This document shows positions 1 through 6,596 of a stretch of DNA of 7,721 nucleotides, one piece after another. Source of the stretch: Beijerinckiaceae bacterium (GTDB lineage Bacteria; Pseudomonadota; Alphaproteobacteria; Rhizobiales; Beijerinckiaceae); assembly GCA_027346205.1 (NCBI GenBank), contig DAIESR010000512.1, positions 1 to 7,721 on the forward strand, written 5' to 3'. The position numbers were made by a program, and so were the translations under genes. The notes beneath the pieces were generated by a model. It saw nothing but the letters and a program-made list of their open reading frames with translations, did not search any database and was not told the DNA's origin. How positions within the stretch are numbered: position 1 is the stretch's first letter; each line of letters starts with the position of its first letter.

Positions 1-125
1 GTCGAGAACAGCCGTCATGGCCGCGGATCGATCGGCCCTGACCACACTTCGCTGTCGATAGCGGTTGTAAGCGAAATTCACGCACCACGCCGCCGGTCAG
101 ACGAAATCCCGAGTCCGACAGGCTG
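1..125. other. unassigned left flank, possible gene end
   Basis: This is the flanking DNA left of the tandem IS insertion. On the + strand, frame 1 is open from base 1 to a TAG at 127-129 that lies within the CTAG target. If both IS elements are removed, that stop would sit 21 bp before the glycosyltransferase ATG, which is operon-like spacing. A - strand frame is open across the same stretch as well, and neither translation resembles a family I recognise. It may be the 3' end of an upstream gene, or it may be non-coding. Confidence in any coding call is low. Confidence 0.25.
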
Positions 126-134
126 CTAGTACCC
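126..134 (+). repeat. left end and target site of IS element A
   Basis: CTAGTACCC at 126-134 is the exact reverse complement of GGGTACTAG at 1252-1260. The outer CTAG is the insertion target and the inner GTACCC is the element tip. This fixes the left boundary of element A. Confidence 0.8.
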
Positions 135-1257
135 ACTATCGTTGAAGCTTGAGTCATGATTCAAGGCTGCATGAGCAGCAGGATTATACCCGAAGCGACG
201 CCGATCGTTCTGACGGGCGAGGAGCGCGCCGAGCTCGAAGGCTTGGTGCGTTCGACGAAGACCGAGCACCGCACCCGTTTCAAGACGCGGATCGTTTTGC
301 TGGCGGCGGCGGGCGTGGCGACCCGCACCATCGCTCGGGAGGTCGGCTCTACGGTCGGCACCGCGTCGAAATGGCGGGTGCGCTATGCCAAAGATCGTCT
401 CGCCGGTTTCAGCGAGACAGGTAACCGCGGCCCGGCGCCGAAATATGGCCCCGAGACGGGGCGAAGGATTTTGGCGCTCTTCGACGAAAAGCCGCCGGAA
501 GGCCACGCCAATTGGACGGCACCCTTGCTCGCGGCGGCACTTTGCGACGTGCATGAACAATATATCTGGCGCTTTCTGCGGGCCCAGAAGATCGATCTTT
601 CCGGCCGCAAATCCTGGTGCGAGAGCACCGACCCGGCCTTCGTCGCGAAAGCTGCCGAGATCGTCGGCCTCTACATGGTGCCGCCGGAGAACGCGATCGT
701 CCTCGCCGTCGACGAGAAGCCGTCGATCCAGGCCTTGGAGCGTGCTCAAGGCTACCTCAAACTGCCGAATGGACGCGCGCTGACCGGCCAGTCGCATGAT
801 TACAAGCGGCACGGCACCACGACGATTTTTGCCGCCCTCGACGACGGCACCGGCAAAGTGGTCGGGCGGCATTTCAAGCGCCGCCGCCGCATCGAGTTCC
901 TCGCCTTCATGAACGAGGTCGTCGCTGCCTATCAGGACTGCCATATCCATGTCGTCCTCGACAATCTCTCGACCCATAAGCCAAAGCACGACAGATGGCT
1001 GGCGCGGCACAAGAACGTCAGTTTCCATTACACGCCGACCCGTACATCCTGGCTGAACCAGATCGAAATCTGGTTCTCGATCTTCGCCGGGAAATCGCTC
1101 AAGGGCGCCTCGTTCAAAGCCGTCGAAGAGCTCAAGGCCCATATCGATGCCTTCATCCGCAGCTACAATGAAAACGCGCGGCCCTTCGTCTGGATCAAGT
1201 CCGAAGTCCATCAGAAACGCCTCAAGCCCTGTTTCGCGGATCCGTGATTCCGGGTAC
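129..1257 (+). mobile_element. IS630-family insertion sequence A, complete
   Basis: A complete element of about 1.13 kb with one transposase gene filling almost all of it. The ends are GTACCC on the left (129-134) and GGGTAC on the right (1252-1257), a perfect 6-bp terminal inverted repeat. A further short match (ATC) occurs a few bases inside each end. Both ends are flanked by TA within CTAG (126-129 and 1257-1260). This matches the known behaviour of IS630, which inserts at TA, preferentially in CTAG, and duplicates the TA. The element abuts element B directly at its right end. The transposase frame is intact, so the element may still be active. The exact boundaries are inferred from the repeats and the target duplication. 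Confidence 0.85.
156..1247 (+). CDS. IS630-family transposase (element A)
   Basis: A 363-residue DDE transposase expected to cut and join the ends of element A. An N-terminal helix-turn-helix region (about residues 18-90) would bind the terminal repeats. The RNase H-like catalytic core shows the three IS630/Tc1-mariner acidic residues in family context: D186 in VDEK, D269 in VLDNLSTHK and E304 in WLNQIEIWF. D269 and E304 are separated by 34 residues, the classic D34E spacing. The length is normal for the family and no frameshift is seen. The start could be ATG 156 or ATG 171 (residue 6). Neither has a strong Shine-Dalgarno; a GAAG lies 8 bp before 156 and an AAGG 4 bp before 171. The stop, TGA at 1245-1247, lies inside the element, 10 bp before its right end. 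The gene is convergent with the element B transposase, whose stop is 9 bp further on. Confidence 0.95.
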   Translation: MIQGCMSSRIIPEATPIVLTGEERAELEGLVRSTKTEHRTRFKTRIVLLAAAGVATRTIAREVGSTVGTASKWRVRYAKDRLAGFSETGNRGPAPKYGPETGRRILALFDEKPPEGHANWTAPLLAAALCDVHEQYIWRFLRAQKIDLSGRKSWCESTDPAFVAKAAEIVGLYMVPPENAIVLAVDEKPSIQALERAQGYLKLPNGRALTGQSHDYKRHGTTTIFAALDDGTGKVVGRHFKRRRRIEFLAFMNEVVAAYQDCHIHVVLDNLSTHKPKHDRWLARHKNVSFHYTPTRTSWLNQIEIWFSIFAGKSLKGASFKAVEELKAHIDAFIRSYNENARPFVWIKSEVHQKRLKPCFADP

Positions 1258-1264
1258 TAGTGGA
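1252..1264. repeat. junction of the two IS630 elements with shared CTAG
   Basis: This 13-bp junction contains, in order, the right end of element A (GGGTAC), the shared target CTAG at 1257-1260, and the left tip of element B (GTGGA at 1260-1264). Only one TA (1258-1259) separates the two elements. That is the signature of one element having inserted into the target copy at the edge of the other. Confidence 0.85.
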
Positions 1265-2336
1265 CCGAATCTAACGCTTGGTGCCCGCGTCTGACGGCGG
1301 CGATGATGTTGTCTGGGTCGGCGGTCCATGTGAAGGGTCTTGATTGCTGGTTGTGCTCGGCGAGGAAGCGGTTGATGGCGGCCTGGAGATCGACGATCGA
1401 GCGGAAGACGCCCCGCTTCAACCGTCGTTTCGTAAGCTTGGCGAAGAAGCCCTCGACGGCGTTCAGCCAATAGCATGAGGTCGGCGTGAAGTGGAAGGTG
1501 AAGCGCGCGTGCCAGTCGAGCCATTGGCGCACCTTGGGATGTTTGTGGGCGGCATAATTATCGAGGATCACGTGGACGACCTTGCCGGCCGGGACCTCGG
1601 CCTCGACAGCATTGAGGAAGCGGATGATCTCCTGATGCCGGTGACGCTGCATGTTGCGGCCAATCACCGTGCCGTCGAGGACGTTCAGCGCGGCGAAGAG
1701 CGTCGTCGTTCCATTCCGCTTATAGTCGTGCGTCATGGTGCCGGCGCCTCCCTTCTTCAGCGGCAATCCCGGCTGCGTGCGATCGAGCGCCTGGATCTGG
1801 CTCTTCTCGTCGACGGAGAGGACGATGGCATGAGCCGGCGGATCGACATAGAGTCCGACGATGTCGCGCAGCTTGTCGCTGAACTTCGGATCGTTGGAAA
1901 ACTTGAACTGGCGCAGCCGGTGCGGCTGGAGGCCATGGGCGCGCCAGATGCGCTGGACGGAGCAGACGGAAACGCCGGCGGCTTGAGCCATCATCGCGCC
2001 CGTCCAATGCGTCGCCTCGCCGGGCGGGTCTTTGAGCGTCAGCGCGACGATCCGTTCGGCGATTTCGTCCCTCAGCGGCTCGATGCGGGAGGGCCGCGTC
2101 TTGTAGCGAAGGAGGCCATCGAAGCCTTCTTCCATGAACCGTTCCTGCCAGCGCCAGACGCAAGTCTTCGACTTGCCGGTCCGGCGCATGATCTCGTTCG
2201 TGCCGCTCCCGTCGGCGCTGAGCAGGACGATCTCGGCCCGCCATACGTGCTTCTGCGCGGCGTTGCGGTCCTTGACGAGGGCGCCGAGCCGATCTCGATC
2301 GGACGACGATACTGTGATGGATATTCCCGTGCGCAT
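1257..2336 (-). CDS. IS630-family transposase (element B)
   Basis: A DDE transposase of 359 residues from ATG 2336. Family members of this type commonly begin MRTGI, which favours this start. ATG 2351 and TTG 2387 are in-frame alternatives that would give up to 376 residues, and no clear Shine-Dalgarno decides between them. An N-terminal helix-turn-helix region is followed by the catalytic core. Numbered from TTG 2387, the triad is D193 in VDEK, D276 in VILDNYAAHK and E312 in WLNAVEGFF, with 35 residues between the last two. The final sense codon (CAC, 1260-1262) is the last three bases of the element. The stop TAG (1257-1259) is made by the duplicated TA plus the neighbouring target G, so the gene carries no stop of its own. 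It is clearly homologous to the element A transposase but divergent, so the two are not recent copies of each other. Confidence 0.95.
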   Translation of the reverse strand: MRTGISITVSSSDRDRLGALVKDRNAAQKHVWRAEIVLLSADGSGTNEIMRRTGKSKTCVWRWQERFMEEGFDGLLRYKTRPSRIEPLRDEIAERIVALTLKDPPGEATHWTGAMMAQAAGVSVCSVQRIWRAHGLQPHRLRQFKFSNDPKFSDKLRDIVGLYVDPPAHAIVLSVDEKSQIQALDRTQPGLPLKKGGAGTMTHDYKRNGTTTLFAALNVLDGTVIGRNMQRHRHQEIIRFLNAVEAEVPAGKVVHVILDNYAAHKHPKVRQWLDWHARFTFHFTPTSCYWLNAVEGFFAKLTKRRLKRGVFRSIVDLQAAINRFLAEHNQQSRPFTWTADPDNIIAAVRRGHQALDSVH

Positions 2337-2405
2337 GGCACAGATTCGCATGCACCGCGATCGCTGAGAATCCCTCAAAGGACTCAAATATTAAATTTTA
2401 TCCAC
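1260..2405 (-). mobile_element. IS630-family insertion sequence B, complete
   Basis: A complete element of about 1.15 kb, distinct in sequence from element A. The ends are GTGGA (1260-1264) and TCCAC (2401-2405). Extended to 21 bases, the two ends match at 14 positions by my alignment, including shared AAT, TAA and TTG blocks. Outside them lie the TA of CTAG at 1257-1260 and CTAG at 2405-2408. The single transposase gene reads leftward. The right tip is very AT-rich (2386-2400), unlike the rest of the element. Its insertion point is just upstream of the glycosyltransferase ribosome-binding site. Confidence 0.85.
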
Positions 2406-2408
2406 TAG
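2385..2408 (-). repeat. right end and target site of IS element B
   Basis: TCCACTAG at 2401-2408 is the exact reverse complement of CTAGTGGA at 1257-1264. The adjoining 2386-2400 is almost pure A/T and forms an imperfect continuation of the inverted repeat. The AT-rich tip could supply a -10-like sequence for transcription in either direction, but I see no convincing paired -35, so promoter activity is only a possibility. Confidence 0.75.
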
Positions 2409-2416
2409 CGCACGGT

Positions 2417-2420
2417 AGGA
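2417..2420 (+). promoter_or_regulatory. ribosome-binding site of the glycosyltransferase gene
   Basis: AGGA is placed 9 bp before ATG 2430 and is a plausible Shine-Dalgarno. It lies only 8 bp beyond the end of the CTAG target, so the insertion left the translation start intact while removing whatever lay further upstream. Confidence 0.6.
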
Positions 2421-2429
2421 CAAGACGTA

Positions 2430-5400
2430 ATGAAAGTTTGTATCTTAACCGAACGGATGAGAATTGGCTTCGGCGTCGACCTTGTCGTCGACGAGCAGGC
2501 GAAGCGGCTCGTGAAATTGGGATTCGACGTCACCGTGATGGTCATTCACGCCGACGTCGATCAGCCGCCGCACGATTACAGGCTGGTTGTGATCAACCGG
2601 CTCGTGTTCGGACCCGAATATGGCTCCGAAGAAGCCATGCGCGCGGTTTTGACGAAATGCGGCGTCATCGACTCAGACGTTTGGATCGCGCATTCGGCGC
2701 CATTCTACGAATGGCTGCGTTGGCTCGATGCGCCGGTTATCATTCTAGAGCATGGAACCCCCCCGGGGAAGTTTTTCCCGCCGCACATCGGCAATCCGCT
2801 CGACGCATTCATCGATTATCGCCTGAATAATTTATACCGGAGCCTGCAGCCGTTTGACAAAATCGTCTCCATATCGCGGGCTATTCACAATTGGCTGCCC
2901 GAGGCCATTCAGCCGTTTTCGCGCATCATTTATGAGGGAGCGGATCATTATCCAAAGGCAAAGCCGGAAAACGTGCTGCGCCTGCGCGAACAACTTGGCG
3001 TCGCCGGCGACGGCGGAATTGCGCTCTGGGTCGGGAGAATGCAGCTCGACGCGGACGAACAGCCCTATAAAGGATTTCGCGAAATACTGGAGATAGCACC
3101 GAAGATTATTGCGCGAGCGCCGGGCTATAAATTCGTGCTGGCCGGGCGTGTTTCAGAATATGACGCGATCGAATTGGAATCGCGCGGCTTTAAGGTGCTC
3201 GCCAATCTCAGTTCAGAGGAGCTCGCCACAGCGATGGCCGCGGCGGATCTGCTGTTGAACGTATCGCAATGGGAGGGGTTCAATCTCGCGCTGCTCGAAG
3301 CCCAGCATCAGGGCACGCCGGTCGTCGCTTATGACTTCGGCCCGCATCGAGAAGTTGTTTCGCACGGGAAAAGTGGGATTTTGGCGCGTGACGTCGACGG
3401 CATAATCGAGGCCGCCGTCAAAATCGCCTGCGACGCCGATCTGAAGCGGCGCCTATCGAGCAAAGCGCGTAATTTTGCCGAGAATTTCACATGGGACAAG
3501 AATGTCGGCGAGCTTGTCTCCACGATACAAGAATGTCTTGAGAAAGCGCCTCCTCGCGAAGAGCTGCGTCTGACACGCAAGCAAAAGAAGCAAGCGAGCG
3601 CCGATCCGTTTTCCGCGCCTCAAGCGGCGCAAAAGCAAGAGGTCGCCCACGCTAAACGCCAGACAATTTTCAATTCAAAATATTTCGCCGGATTTTTTGA
3701 ATGGCTGACCGGGCGCAAGGACAATAGCCGCGTCGACCCGCGCCAATGGATGGAATTCGATAATGAGCAATTCGTCAGCCAGGCTTTTCACGTCCTGCTC
3801 AATCGAGAGGCGGAGCCGCAGGCTGTCGACGCCTATTCCGCTCGCCTGAATTTCGGCGAAACGCGCGCATCGGTGCTCGCTGAAATCCGCTTTTCCCCGG
3901 AAGGTTTGCAGCGGCGGCTCGACGACCCCTATTTAGTCTCGTTAATCGCGAGCGAATTTGTTCATAACGCGCGCGATCCTCAATTGGGAATGGGGGACAT
4001 ACGTCGAAGCGTCGATGGTTTGACCGGCGAAATTCGCAACATCCACGCGCAGCTTGCGGCGGTACGACAGGAGGTCGCTGACAACAAAAACCACGTCATA
4101 AATCATGTCGCTACAAGTAACGATCAAATATATGCTCTTGTATCGAAACAATCATACGATTTATTCGGCAAATCTGCGATAAATTGCATCAGGCACCCTG
4201 AGTATACAATTTTAATTGCTGCGGATGGGCGCTTAAATCAAGGGGCGGCGCAGATGGCGTTGCCGTTTGCGGGCAAGGGCTCCGGAGATATCATCTTTGG
4301 CGATGAGCGTCAGCTTCTTGCCGGCGCCGCGCCGCGCTTGTTCATAAATGGCCCATTGCCTGCGGACGCTGCGTCTTCAGCGCGGTTCGGAAAATGTATT
4401 CTTGTTCGAAATCAATTGCTTGCGCGTTTAAATACCGACAGAACGTCGGTGCTCACCCCGTTTCTCGCCGAGACGCTCCTTCAGCATGCAGGAGCGATCA
4501 GCTATCTGCCGATCATTTTGTCTGAAAGCGCGTCTTCCTCGACTGCGGTCGGCGACGGCGCGAATGGTGCTCCCATGCAACAAACGCTCGAACCGGAAGC
4601 CGAACTGCGCTCGGACGAACTCGCAAGTCTTGCGACGATCGTCGCGCCATTGGGCGGCGACGCGATCGCCGAAGGTTGGCTGCACCGCGTCGCGGATTTT
4701 ACAAAAGGCTGCGGCGTTGTGATCGTCCTTGTTGGCGAAGCGGAGCGCGAGGCGCTGCAAGAAACAGCGGAGGGCTGTTCAGGCGCCAAACTCCTGCTGC
4801 AATCTATACCGAACGGCTGCAATGTCGTTGACGTTCTGAACGACGCGATACGCCAACTGCCGGCGTCCATTGAGACGTTCGCGCTTGTCGAGCGGAGCTG
4901 CGCGTTAGCGTCGGACCAGACATTGAAAATGCTTGCCGGGCAGCTTTCCGATTTGTCCGTGGGCGCCGTTTCCCCATTGATTTTCGATCAAGGCGGGAAA
5001 CTGTTGAACGGCGGTCTCGCTGTCGATCGCGAGCATCTGTTTTCGGTCATTGGCCAATATTTGGACGTGGCGACTGAAACCGGGCCGATCTATCGCAACC
5101 TTCAGGCGTCGAGGCCGGTGACGGCCGTTTCCGACGGATTTATCTTGTTCCGGCGGCGGACGTTCGACTTAATCGGCGGATTTGACGCATCATTGAATGC
5201 GACGGCGGCGACGATAGACTTTTGTTTACAAGCGCGCTCTTACGGACTGTCGATAATCGTCAATGGGCGCGCGGCGGCGACGTCCGCTGATCTTGCACCG
5301 AAATGGGGGCTTCGTTTCAGCGTGCGCGACGCTTTTACGCTGATCGCCCGACATGGGTCATGGATCGCCCGCCATGACGAATTCTGGATCGAAAGAGAGA

Positions 5401-5480
5401 TGGATGGACGCGCGGCGTCAATCGTCTGTCTGACAAGTCCAATGCAGTCACTGCGCCGACGTAAAAGGGCTCTGGCGTGA
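2430..5480 (+). CDS. multidomain glycosyltransferase, GT4-like plus degenerate GT2-like
   Basis: A 1016-residue protein with no signal peptide or membrane span evident. It is probably cytoplasmic and acts on a polysaccharide or glycan precursor with a nucleotide-sugar donor; the substrate is unknown. Residues 1-372 form a GT-B fold of family GT4: the start KVCILTERM, a donor-binding half from about 196 (LWVGRM), and the EX7E motif E282-E290 in EGFNLALLE. Residues 373-410 are a charged linker. Residues 444-498 resemble DUF4214 (FVSQAFHVLLNRE through RFSPEG). Residues 520-575 look helical or coiled-coil. Residues 590-665 and 760-950 resemble GT2 domains of the O-antigen rhamnosyltransferase type: GDERQLL at 624-630, VGAVSPLIFDQG at 844-855, SDGFILFRRR at 901-910, IGGFDA at 915-920 and TIDFCLQ at 928-934. 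The expected GT2 DxD (FLDND-like) is not seen; FALVERS (817-823) stands in its place, so the C-terminal half may be non-catalytic. An AT-rich patch (4081-4220) lies at the linker/GT2 boundary. The tail is basic (RRRKR). The start is supported by AGGA at 2417-2420. Confidence 0.85.
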   Translation: MKVCILTERMRIGFGVDLVVDEQAKRLVKLGFDVTVMVIHADVDQPPHDYRLVVINRLVFGPEYGSEEAMRAVLTKCGVIDSDVWIAHSAPFYEWLRWLDAPVIILEHGTPPGKFFPPHIGNPLDAFIDYRLNNLYRSLQPFDKIVSISRAIHNWLPEAIQPFSRIIYEGADHYPKAKPENVLRLREQLGVAGDGGIALWVGRMQLDADEQPYKGFREILEIAPKIIARAPGYKFVLAGRVSEYDAIELESRGFKVLANLSSEELATAMAAADLLLNVSQWEGFNLALLEAQHQGTPVVAYDFGPHREVVSHGKSGILARDVDGIIEAAVKIACDADLKRRLSSKARNFAENFTWDKNVGELVSTIQECLEKAPPREELRLTRKQKKQASADPFSAPQAAQKQEVAHAKRQTIFNSKYFAGFFEWLTGRKDNSRVDPRQWMEFDNEQFVSQAFHVLLNREAEPQAVDAYSARLNFGETRASVLAEIRFSPEGLQRRLDDPYLVSLIASEFVHNARDPQLGMGDIRRSVDGLTGEIRNIHAQLAAVRQEVADNKNHVINHVATSNDQIYALVSKQSYDLFGKSAINCIRHPEYTILIAADGRLNQGAAQMALPFAGKGSGDIIFGDERQLLAGAAPRLFINGPLPADAASSARFGKCILVRNQLLARLNTDRTSVLTPFLAETLLQHAGAISYLPIILSESASSSTAVGDGANGAPMQQTLEPEAELRSDELASLATIVAPLGGDAIAEGWLHRVADFTKGCGVVIVLVGEAEREALQETAEGCSGAKLLLQSIPNGCNVVDVLNDAIRQLPASIETFALVERSCALASDQTLKMLAGQLSDLSVGAVSPLIFDQGGKLLNGGLAVDREHLFSVIGQYLDVATETGPIYRNLQASRPVTAVSDGFILFRRRTFDLIGGFDASLNATAATIDFCLQARSYGLSIIVNGRAAATSADLAPKWGLRFSVRDAFTLIARHGSWIARHDEFWIEREMDGRAASIVCLTSPMQSLRRRKRALA

Positions 5481-5514
5481 TCGGGGCGATTGGGCGCAGG
5501 ACATTGATCCTAAA

Positions 5515-5631
5515 CCCTCATGGCGAGGAGCCGCTGGAGGCGGCGTCTCGAAGCATGGCCGCGAGGCGAAGCCAAAATCTCCTGTCGCGGTCGCCCTTCG
5601 AGACGGCCTCTTCGAGGCCTCCTGCGGGCGA
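5515..5631. repeat. dispersed two-hairpin intergenic repeat
   Basis: Two GC-rich stem-loops lie between the glycosyltransferase and the IS66 element. The first has stem GCCGC 5530-5534 pairing with GCGGC 5540-5544 around a 5-nt loop, with CGAG/CTCG support outside. The second has GGCCTC 5605-5610 pairing with GAGGCC 5614-5619 around TTC, plus outer arms TCGCCC 5591-5596 and GGGCGA 5626-5631. The motifs CCTCATGGCGAGGAG and CCTTCGAGACGGCC are, from memory, hallmarks of a repeat scattered through intergenic regions of many Hyphomicrobiales. It could act as a 3' processing or termination element for the upstream gene, but no T-run follows, so it is not a standard intrinsic terminator. A short frame across it (5477-5692) is judged spurious. 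Confidence 0.65.
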
Positions 5632-5677
5632 AGAGTTGCGCAGGGTAACTCGATCGTCCCCCAGTGACGGGTCCAAC

Positions 5678-5684
5678 GTAAGCG
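5678..5684 (+). repeat. left terminal repeat tip of the IS66 element
   Basis: GTAAGCG agrees with the typical IS66 terminus and is correctly placed just ahead of tnpA. The partner repeat is not in the window, so the boundary rests on the family consensus alone. Confidence 0.6.
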
Positions 5685-5754
5685 AGTCCTGAAGGCCGCC
5701 TTGCATTTTGACGTTTGATGGGGCGATTTCGATAGCTATGTGGCGGAGCGCGGC

Positions 5755-6225
5755 ATGGCAAACGAGATCGATGCGGAAGTGAGTGATCCTACGATTGGTC
5801 GTAGGAGTGGTCCGACCAAGCGCGTGCAGGTCATAGCGCGGATGGCGACCAAGCGCTCTTGGACCGTGGAGCAGAAGATAGCGATCCTTGATGAAGCCTT
5901 TGCGCCTGGAGCTTGCGTTTCAGACGCGGCGGAACGGTACGAGGTCAATACGGGCCAGCTCTATACGTGGCGACGGCTTCTTTTGGAAGGTAAGCTGGCC
6001 ACACCGAAGCCTTCGATGCCGGTGTTCGCGCGTGTCGATGTGGCTCCTGCGCAAGCAGTCGTATCGACACCGAGGTTGGCAGAACCGCTCCCCGCTATCG
6101 AGCCGCCAGCGCATTCCTCTGGAGTGATTGAGATCGAGCTCCGATCCGGCGTGCGCATTCGCGTTGGTGGCGACGTGAACGGCAAAGCGCTGAAGCATGT
6201 TCTTGATGCGCTTCGCGATCGATGA
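5755..6225 (+). CDS. tnpA: IS66 family accessory protein TnpA
   Basis: A 156-residue small basic protein of IS66 elements, required together with TnpB and TnpC for efficient transposition; its exact role is not settled. A helix-turn-helix of the transposase-8/IS3 orfA type spans about residues 37-78: WTVEQKIAILDEA, VSDAAERYEV, then GQLYTWRR. A Pro/Ala-rich linker follows, and then the conserved C-terminal strand region (IEIELRSGVRIRVGG to the end). ATG 5755 is chosen because GCGGAG at 5743-5748 sits 6 bp upstream. GTG 5740 is an in-frame alternative adding five residues. The stop overlaps the tnpB start by ATGA, which implies translational coupling. Confidence 0.93.
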   Translation: MANEIDAEVSDPTIGRRSGPTKRVQVIARMATKRSWTVEQKIAILDEAFAPGACVSDAAERYEVNTGQLYTWRRLLLEGKLATPKPSMPVFARVDVAPAQAVVSTPRLAEPLPAIEPPAHSSGVIEIELRSGVRIRVGGDVNGKALKHVLDALRDR

Positions 6226-6566
6226 TCGGTCTGCCGGCGGGCACTCGCGTTTATCTCGCATGCGGCCATACGGACATGCGTCGCGGCTTCGACGGTCTCG
6301 CGCTGATGGTGCAAGAGGTTCTGGAGCAGAACCCGTTTTCCGGCGCATTGTTCGTCTTCCGTGGAAAACGTGGTGATCTCATCAAACTTTTGTGGTGGGA
6401 CACGCAGGGCCTCTGTCTTTTTTCCAAGCGTTTGGAGAAAGGCCGTTTCGTCTGGCCTATGGCGGCGGGAACCGTTTCACTGACCGCGGCGCAGCTCTCG
6501 ATGTTGTTGGAGGGGATCGATTGGCGCGCGCCAGTCAGAAGTTGGAGGCCATCTTTGGCTGGCTGA
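6222..6566 (+). CDS. tnpB: IS66 family accessory protein TnpB (Orf2)
   Basis: A 114-residue protein of normal length, carrying the family signature from end to end: HTDMRRGFDGLA near residues 16-27, FVFRGKRGDLIKLLWWD at 44-60, GLCLFSKRLEKGRFVWP at 63-79 and GIDWRAPVRSWRP at 98-110. Its biochemical role is unknown, but transposition of IS66 elements is reported to need it. The start is ATG 6222 in an ATGA overlap with tnpA. No Shine-Dalgarno is seen, so translation probably depends on ribosomes finishing tnpA. Confidence 0.95.
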   Translation: MIGLPAGTRVYLACGHTDMRRGFDGLALMVQEVLEQNPFSGALFVFRGKRGDLIKLLWWDTQGLCLFSKRLEKGRFVWPMAAGTVSLTAAQLSMLLEGIDWRAPVRSWRPSLAG

Positions 6567-6596
6567 GTCAACGCGCCATAGTGTCGAGTAACGGCG

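Noticed and set aside
110..129. possible tip of another insertion sequence left of element A (ACAGGCTGCTAG)
   Set aside because: It faintly recalled IS ends known to me, but no inverted partner or transposase fragment in the window supports it.
126..1211. 361-codon open frame on the - strand across IS element A
   Set aside because: It is the antisense shadow of the element A transposase, a common product of GC-rich codon bias. It has no recognisable family, and its stop is simply the CTAG target.
1491..2408. 305-codon open frame on the + strand across IS element B
   Set aside because: It is antisense to a well-supported transposase and shows no family signature. Its stop TAG at 2406-2408 also comes from the target site.
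4428..4870. antisense frames of 110 and 122 codons within the glycosyltransferase
   Set aside because: They are shadows of the long + strand gene and have no ribosome-binding site or recognisable domain.
5591..5631. second hairpin as a rho-independent terminator
   Set aside because: The stem is strong, but no run of T follows on either strand, so I list it only as part of the repeat.
5477..5692. 71-codon frame starting at a GTG that overlaps the glycosyltransferase stop
   Set aside because: It runs through the hairpin repeat and into the IS66 end. Peptides translated from such repeats are often mis-annotated as hypothetical proteins.
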